From contig MU004232.1 in NCBI GenBank assembly GCA_010405405.1, forward strand, positions 887,481-951,480: 64,000 bases of DNA, read 5' to 3'. The DNA is from Microthyrium microscopicum (Eukaryota > Ascomycota > Dothideomycetes > Microthyriales > Microthyriaceae). The position numbers and the translations under genes are program-made. Of the stretch, positions 57,829 through 64,000 are shown in pieces; within the stretch, counting starts at the first letter, position 1; every line of letters begins with the position of its first letter. The notes beneath the pieces are model-generated. The model did no database searches and was not told the origin of the DNA. It was given only the letters and a program-made list of their open reading frames with translations.

Positions 57829-58703
57829 TCAGTCCATGCTGGAAACCAAAGCAATTAAGCTAAAGCGAAGATCTTGACCTCCATTATCAGCCTCGCGCTT
57901 CATGAATGTTCTCGGGCCGATCTGAAGTGCTTTCTCGCTCAAAACATCTTCCTCCGGCTCTAGAACACCCCGATCCAAAGGACCTTTTCGCCGGCCATCC
58001 AGCTCATACAGATGGTTGTCTTCTGTTTTTACGAAGGTAACAAAGTGTAAATCGACCCGATCGTCAGCAGAAGGTGCACTTGTATCTCCCTCTGAGGCCG
58101 CGGCCTGATGTGCACTCTCAAGTGCTTGCGATTCGTAAAGAAGGTCTGCACGCTCTGCGGGCTTTAGAGGTATGGCATCTCGTAAGAGCTTGTCTAGTTT
58201 GGAGTCCGGTTCTGTTCAAAAGTTAGGATACCACCTAGCAAAGTTTGAGAGTTCTTACGGATACTCGCGCGTGCCGGTCCATTCGATACAGCATGAAGTA
58301 AACCAATAAGCCCACATGCATTGCCAATGGTTTGCTTGTACCAAATAGCCGGCTCATCGGGGCCAGATCCCGAGTACTCAGTACGGTCTTGGTCTTCGTC
58401 GTGTCGTGATTTCTCATAGACTTCGCTCACAGGAAATATCAGGAGCAGGGCGAGCGCGGGACGAGGGACGAAGGCAAGTAGATCGGGATCGTCTATACTG
58501 AACACATCTTGGAATGCTAGAGCTTTAGAGAGTCCGAGATCGTAGACGAGTGTGTTCATCACATCCGGGTTGTTCTCTAAGAAACTATATTAGTGTTTAG
58601 TGGGGCAAACGCATCAGAATAGCAAACCTAGCGGTACGAATCTCTTCCGTGTGATCGGGACGTCAGGATTATTGATCGCCGGGCCTTGGGTTGTAGACGC
58701 CAT
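57829..58703 (-). CDS. YUH1: ubiquitin carboxyl-terminal hydrolase, UCH family (Yuh1/UCHL3)
   Basis: Three exons, 58703-58628, 58576-58259 and 58211-57829, give 258 aa. A cysteine protease of peptidase family C12 that trims small adducts from ubiquitin and processes ubiquitin/Nedd8 precursors. Start MASTTQGPAINNPDV, substrate-binding LENNPDVMNTLVYDLG, the active-site helix KQTIGNACGLIGLLHA (oxyanion Gln about 107, nucleophile Cys about 113), catalytic His in VDLHFVTFVK (about 187) and Asp in LYELDGRRKGP (about 203). All four key residues are kept. The end, RFSLIALVSSMD, is slightly longer than usual. Both introns (GTTTGC..TTAG, GTAAGA..ACAG) are required to join the domain. Confidence 0.93.
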
Positions 58704-59189
58704 GGTGACGAAGTTGTAGACTAATGTGTGTACGGGGAAGGCTTCGGAAAGGTATGAAAAGTGTTGGTGGGGAAAGAAAAGGATGATGGAATTTTGATAG
58801 AAGAACAGGCAGGAGCTAGGTACGCGGCGCGTTAAGGTCCAAGCTCCCTGAGACGCTAGTCAGCACTAAGGTGCCCTTAGCGTGTCCCAGCCTGATGATG
58901 CATTCAACCAATCATAGCCATTGGAGCTGGCCGAGCCTCAGCAGCGAATGTTCCTATCATGGACTTGCTTTATTCTCCAAAGACTATGTCATGGGAGTTA
59001 CAGCATCTTTTCTTGATAGGTGAGAGCCATCGCCGTTTGTGGCAGCTTCTATTTTGCTAGAGTATTACATTTTGAACATTACTGTAATTACAACATATAC
59101 CTGCAGAACATTTCCGATCAGAGTCAGCTTCCTACAATTTTTCAGGCGAGGTTGTCTGCTGGGGCCAAATAGCTCTCTGCTTACCCCTT
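58704..59189. other. intergenic
   Basis: Promoter side of the ubiquitin hydrolase gene; the 3' end of the neighbouring minus-strand gene starts at 59190. Nothing else seen. Confidence 0.5.
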
Positions 59190-60583
59190 TCAATCTTTTG
59201 CTGAAGTATCAATGATCTCATCACCTCGTGTAGTTTCCTCAATAGCGCTGCTGGGTTCTGGTTTGTCGCTCGCAATTGGCCCATTATCGTCTGTTCTTGA
59301 GTCTACCGTGTTTTCCACATCTCCAGCACTAGGTGCTCCATGAGTTGAGCCCCTCTCCACCACCTTTCTGGTATGCTCACTTAAGCTTCCAGAGTCGTTA
59401 GCGACCAGAACAGTGGTGTACTTGAATGGATATCCTGCCAACCAACATCAGTATGTGCCCGATTTATTGAAAATCATCTTATTACTTACCAAAGAGAATC
59501 CAAAACGCCTGGACAAGAAAAGGAACCCACAGAAACACAGCGACAACTTGTCCAAATCCCCACTGGTTGTCCATAAAATCCATTCCCACAAGCTCGCGCA
59601 GAGCGTGCCTTTTGATCTCCATCTGAGTCGTATTATATATGATGCCAGCGAACAGCCCTATAGAGACGACCGCATGCCACATCATACGACGTTTTGATTC
59701 CTGTAGTTTTTGAACCATCCCAAAAAGAATTGCGCCAGCGAGACAGAGAGCGACGAAAGCTGCAAGTACGAGCCCGATAACGGTCCATACTGCTTTCATC
59801 GTTTGCTTCCAGTCTTTTGTCTTGAAGCTAAAATACTGTTTTGCGGAAATATGTGGAACGTTGACTGGCGTGATGTGTACAAACCCAGGTTTTAAAGGCG
59901 AGTAGGGTTTGCAAGCGGCGACAAGATCATGCAGTGCTTCGACTTTACTTTGAGAGGTTGATAAGGTGCCGGCCAGTGCCATGAGGAAGACAAATTCTGC
60001 CATGACGTAAATCACTACGACGGCTGTTCGTTTCTTTGAAGCAATGAAATCGTTTCTTGCCAGTAAGGTGAGAGATGTTGCTAGGACTGAGAGAAATTGC
60101 ATGGTGAGTAGCGATTCTAGAAAAGCAATCTCGTAAAGAGAAGCTCCTTGGTGGAGCCTGACTATAGCTGCGATGGCGACTGGGATGCTAAATTGTGCAT
60201 TGATGTCCAAGAAGGCGTCTTGTATCGTTTCCAAATCTTCGAGGAGTTTTCGAGGAGCAGCGCGCTTTTCAAGCAAGAAGATATAAAGAGCGCAGAATGG
60301 TGCTCCGAGGATAAACGTTAGAACAGCTTGCATGATGTAGGATATGTTGGCCTATAGAAATCATTAGTTTTCTCAAGTTAGCAAGTGAAGAGCGCAATGT
60401 TACTCCAACTCCAGACAAGTCTGGATTCCCCAATCCCCATTCTTGCGAACAGATGCCGGGACATAGTGACACTGTCTGTGTGATATTTTGATGGCTAAAC
60501 TGAGCGTTGTTGAGCAGGTCATTGATGGTACTAATATTCGAGCATATTGCTGAGATATTTGTGGCCATCATATTTGATGCCAT
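59190..60583 (-). CDS. hypothetical multi-pass membrane protein (about 6 TM)
   Basis: Three exons, 60583-60404, 60351-59490 and 59434-59190, give 428 aa. The N-terminus looks extracellular, with N-glycosylation sites (NIS, NIS, NIT) and a paired-Cys motif, LCPGICSQEWG, followed by NPDLSGVG. Hydrophobic segments: ISYIMQAVLTFILGAPFCALYIF, LTMQFLSVLATSLTLLA, VVIYVMAEFVFLMALA, VWTVIGLVLAAFVALCLAGAI, WHAVVSIGLFAGIIY and VVAVFLWVPFLVQAFWILF. The C-terminal 80 residues are acidic, Ser/Thr-rich and cytosolic. This layout recurs in uncharacterised fungal membrane proteins. No transporter or receptor motif is recognised. Confidence 0.75.
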
Positions 60584-61763
60584 GATCGACGTTCTGAGTT
60601 GTAATTTTATAGCTCAAGAGTTTTTCGATATTGAGGCCGGCATGCAAAAAGAGCTGAGAACTTAAGAAGCAGTCACAGCCACAATGTCGACGGTGCCACT
60701 CTACTTATCAATTAGTAACGTTAAAAAAGCAATTTGCGGCCTCTTCAGCTGAGCGCAACAATGGCGTGTTATAGGATCGAGCACTTCACGATACAAGTAA
60801 AATATTGGCTCGCCTGTGGCCAAAGCTGCATCGCTCTTAAGCGAGTTCTTACGCGAGGTGCGCCTTTAAGATATTCCAACCGAAGGACAAAATGAGAATG
60901 CCACGCTCCCATCAGGTTCGTTCACTCTCATCTGCTGAATCCTGGTATAAGCTACTTTATTTCCCATCAAAGGCGAAGAAACAATTAGGAACTGTCGAGC
61001 GCGATGGGAGTTGGAGAATCTGATGTTTAACAGGTGTGGTTGCAGAAATCGTACTCGCAGGGGGGGTGCCTTTTATTTTGTCGACCCGTTGATATCCTTA
61101 AATCAACGAATGAAGTAAGTACTCTTCATCTATGTACCGACATAATATCGCCTTACCTTGAAGGTGGCGTTTGTCTCAGGCGAGCTGATAATCATGACAC
61201 AGACGGCAAGAAAAGCTGCTTGAAATTCCGACTCTTGCTTCCAGGTTAGTCGTGAAATTTAACTTTGTGTGGGCATAAAATCTAAGGAAGGCCACTCTTT
61301 CCGATGTTAATTGAAAATATGATGAAGACCATACCTGAAGATATATCTTTACGGTTTATGATGTTATAAATAAGTAGCCGTATTATCAAGTTTATTCCCA
61401 TTTCCTCAAGTTCTAGTTCTAGTACTTCCTTATAATGATAATGTTCAAAAGCAAAATTAAATACTTATAGAAGTTACTAAAGTGACACTAAAATACTTCA
61501 CTTTTGTGGCTTATATCTTTAGTAGCGTGCCAATGTTTAAATAGTCTTGGAAGCGTTTCACAGTCAGCTTGGCGTTATATAGCGTCCTAGCCGCCCGGTT
61601 TTCTGAAACACATATGTTCCCGGATTTTGGAGTTTTTGACGTCAGTATCAAGTAAAATCTTATAGCGCGTAACCAACATCAACAACAGAAATTTCCCCTG
61701 CTTGTCGGTCTTGTTGTTTTTCCATTCTCTATGCTCCGGGGTTGAATATTTCAAGGTGCAACG
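60584..61763. other. intergenic, AT-rich from 61280 to 61560
   Basis: Divergent spacer between the 6-TM gene and the phosphatase-like gene. The AT-rich part has no recognised element and no gene is supported. Confidence 0.5.
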
Positions 61764-63327
61764 ATGAACTCAAAGCTATTTCTGTCGCTACTTTTCTACA
61801 CAACTGCTATTTCTGCAGATGCATTCGAACCATTAAAGCATCTTGCTGGTATCACCCCATATTTCGAATCTCCGCCAACCACGCCGTACGATCCAGCCCC
61901 TCCTCAAGGATGCAATATCACTCGAGCCACATACTTAGTCCGCCATGCTGCCATTGTCGCCAACGACTATGATTATGAAACTTACATTGGACCATTTGTG
62001 AAGAAACTCGCCAACACCACGGTCGACTGGAGTAAAGCTGGAAACCTCTCATTTCTTGCCAAATGGAAGTCGCCCATCAAGGAAGATGACATCGAGCAAT
62101 TGACTCAAGTTGGTGTTCAAGAAGCTACGAATTTGGGCTCAGACGTGAAGAATCGATACCATGGATTTCGCAATCCGCCGAAAGTATGGAGCTCGACGGC
62201 AGAAAGAACGACAAAAAGCGCGTCTTCTTTCATCAAAGGACTTTCGGCAGGAACGTCGCCGCAACTAGTTGAAGTTAATGAGGGAAAGGAAGAAGGCGCA
62301 GATTCACTGACTCCTTATTCTTCTTGTCCTGCGTATAGCTCTTCAAGAGGCTCTGAGCAGTCCGGGGTAAGCACCAGTTCAATCATCTCTTCCAGTTTCA
62401 GTCTAACAATATTTTCAGATATATCAGAAAATCTATACCGCTCCGATTATCGCCCGCTTCAACGCCGCCGCACCAGCATTCAACTTCACAGTCGACGATA
62501 TCATCGGCATGCAAGAGCTCTGCGGCTACGAATCCGTCATCAACGGCAACGTCTCAACGCCCGGCTACGCCATAAACGCAGACTCACCCTTCTGTTCCCT
62601 CGATCTATTCACTGCAGATGAATGGCTTGGCTTCGAATACAGCAACGATCTCATGTACTGGCACGGCATTGGCTACGGAAATCCCATATCCGGCACAATT
62701 GGTCTTCCGTGGGCGAAGGCAGCCGCAAACCTTTTGCTCCAGAGCAATAAGCCTGACCAAGATCTCTACGTCTCTTTCACTCATCGCGAGTTGCCTCCAA
62801 CTGTGCTAGTTGCGCTGGGACTGTTTAATAATTCTGCTTATACTGCCTCCAGTGACGTCAATACTACGATGCCGTCGAATGAGATCAATCCGAATCGCGA
62901 GTGGATATCTTCTCGTATTCTACCATTTTTGACAAATATTGCTATGGAGCGGATGGAATGCAACAGCTTCAACTACACTGAAGGGGATTATTACCGTGTT
63001 CTCGTCAATCAAAGTCCTGCGCCGCTGCCCGGATGTGCGGATGGTCCAGGACTAAGCTGTAGTGGCAAGGGGTTCACGAGTTATATGCAACAACGACAGA
63101 ACATGTTTGGTGGCTTCTCGCAAAAGTGTGGGGTGAAGTACTCGAATTCAACTGATGTGTTAGGTATTTATGGCACTCAGGTTGATGCTGTTGGTAATGG
63201 TACTTCGACTTCGTCTGGTGCGGCAGCAAGCCAGACATCGGCGAAGGGGAGTGCTGCTGGTAGGACGAGTACATCGGTGTCTATGGCAGCTGGTCTATGT
63301 TTAACAATGGCATACATGCTGTGGTAG
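61764..63327 (+). CDS. GPI-anchored histidine-phosphatase-superfamily protein (acid phosphatase/phytase-like)
   Basis: Two exons, 61764-62366 and 62419-63327, give 503 aa. The 52-nt intron (GTAAGC...TTTCAG) is needed to join GSEQSG to IYQKIYTAP. Signal peptide MNSKLFLSLLFYTTAISADA; the catalytic-site region is TYLVRHAAIVAND, where classical enzymes read RHGxRxP; the second site reads SFTHRELPP in place of the usual HD. N-glycosylation sites are frequent (NIT, NTT, NLS, NNS, NYT). The C-terminus is Ser/Thr/Ala-rich and ends in a hydrophobic tail (MAAGLCLTMAYMLW), typical of GPI anchoring to the plasma membrane or wall. The fold assignment is good; phosphatase activity is less certain because of the altered motifs. 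Confidence 0.88.
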
Positions 63328-63405
63328 CAGAAATTTGGTAGTAGATTTGCTGTCAATAATGATCAATAATATAGCCAGAAATATCCTCCATTTTTGAGTA
63401 CGCAT

Positions 63406-64000
63406 TTACAAAACGCTGCTAAAGCGCTTCCGCATGTTCACAGGCCTTCTTCCGCCTCTACCTTGTCCTCTCATCCCTCCTCTTCCTCTCGGACTTCTCT
63501 CATATTCTATATTGCTTCTTTCATTGCGTGCTATCTCGCCCCACCTCCCCAGGTAAGCTAACCACTCATCCTCTTCTTCAAACTCAACATTCCGCTCAAA
63601 GTCGTAATGAAACTGGACTTGATGACTGATCTCCTTAACATCCTGACCTTGAGCATTGCGAGCTTTGATATCCGCTCCCGCAGCTACAAGAAGCTGGCAT
63701 ATCTTTGCACGTTCGTCGATACGGCGATATTCACGTGTCATTGAGAGAAATTGCATTATCGGTGTCTCATTGTTGCCGTTCCTTTGATTGACGTCGGCAC
63801 CGTGAGAGACAAGCCATTCGACCATTTTTACAGATCGATACAGGATAGCCCAGTTCAGAGGAGTGTAAGCTGCGGCGAACGCGGGGTTTTCGATATAGTT
63901 CTTGGAATGGGGTGGACACAGTTGGAGAAAGCCGATTGATCTTGTCCATCGTATGCACTTGGAATTGACGTTGATACCACGAGTGTAGAGTAGCTGGAGA
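63406..64000 (-). CDS. ankyrin-repeat protein, 3' part
   Basis: The frame enters from the right edge and ends at TAA 63408-63406. Ankyrin consensus pieces are present: AAYTPLNWAILYRSVKMVEWLVSHGADVNQRN, a following NNETPIMQF, and CQLLVAAGADIKARNAQGQDV. A predicted helix follows and then an Arg/Gly-rich tail (SPRGRGGMRGQGRGGRRP) ending MRKRFSSVL. It mediates protein-protein contacts; the RGG-like tail might also bind nucleic acid. The 5' part lies outside the window, so the full domain set is unknown. Confidence 0.75.
   Translation of the reverse strand, partial: LQLLYTRGINVNSKCIRWTRSIGFLQLCPPHSKNYIENPAFAAAYTPLNWAILYRSVKMVEWLVSHGADVNQRNGNNETPIMQFLSMTREYRRIDERAKICQLLVAAGADIKARNAQGQDVKEISHQVQFHYDFERNVEFEEEDEWLAYLGRWGEIARNERSNIEYERSPRGRGGMRGQGRGGRRPVNMRKRFSSVL

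Noticed and set aside
1-64000. Search for CRISPR arrays, operons, riboswitches or biosynthetic clusters
   Set aside because: Gene structure is eukaryotic with spliceosomal introns; no direct-repeat/spacer array, TPP-type intronic riboswitch or PKS/NRPS/terpene core gene was seen.

Overview
The window is nuclear DNA of a filamentous ascomycete (Pezizomycotina). The evidence is short introns (mostly 43-90 nt) with GTAAGT-like donors and TACTAAC/CTAAC branch points, proteins typical of that group (Yvc1-type TRP channel, Git3-type GPCR, Rho4, fungal APH-like kinases, GPI-tailed histidine phosphatase-like protein, small secreted cysteine proteins), long intergenic stretches, and one AT-rich transposon relic. 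The class cannot be fixed from the sequence alone.

Layout. 1-8.1 kb is a housekeeping block: the start of a FAD-binding dehydrogenase running off the left edge (with an apparent 1-nt frameshift), complex I subunit NDUFS4 and ATP synthase subunit f sharing a 276-bp divergent promoter, and a 1413-aa RGG-tailed low-complexity protein. 9.6-15.2 kb holds a 399-aa protein with a segment resembling a Ty3/gypsy reverse-transcriptase palm, a 66-aa gene behind a clear TATA box, an APH-fold kinase and a convergent SDR. 15.2-18.8 kb is gene-poor, with an 816-bp TIR element carrying hairpin ends, a second TATA-led transcribed-looking stretch and minisatellites. 18.8-20.8 kb encodes the mitochondrial tRNA-modification GTPase Mss1/MnmE, whose invariant C-terminal Cys motif lies on a 19-nt last exon. 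21-27 kb is sparse: a tRNA-like Pol III element, an unknown 236-aa protein, and two small secreted proteins that both look like beta/gamma-crystallin folds. Rho4 and a sphingoid-base-phosphate phosphatase (Lcb3) are divergent at 27.5-30.6 kb.

From 30.6 to 38.5 kb there is a gene desert with degenerate coding-like fragments. Then come a C2H2 transcription factor, the 15-exon YVC1 vacuolar channel gene, a secreted type-B carboxylesterase, a cytochrome b561-type membrane protein, a 7-TM fungal membrane protein, a small unknown protein, a Git3-like GPCR, a ubiquitin C-terminal hydrolase, a 6-TM membrane protein, a GPI-type histidine phosphatase-like protein, and the 3' end of an ankyrin-repeat gene leaving the right edge.

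There is no obvious biosynthetic cluster. Links between genes are loose: two OXPHOS subunits share a promoter, two structurally alike secreted proteins lie in one sparse region, and several membrane/signalling genes (RHO4, LCB3, YVC1, Git3-like GPCR) share the locus without evident co-regulation. Exon joins were worked out by eye from reading frame, splice sites and family conservation. No database search was run.
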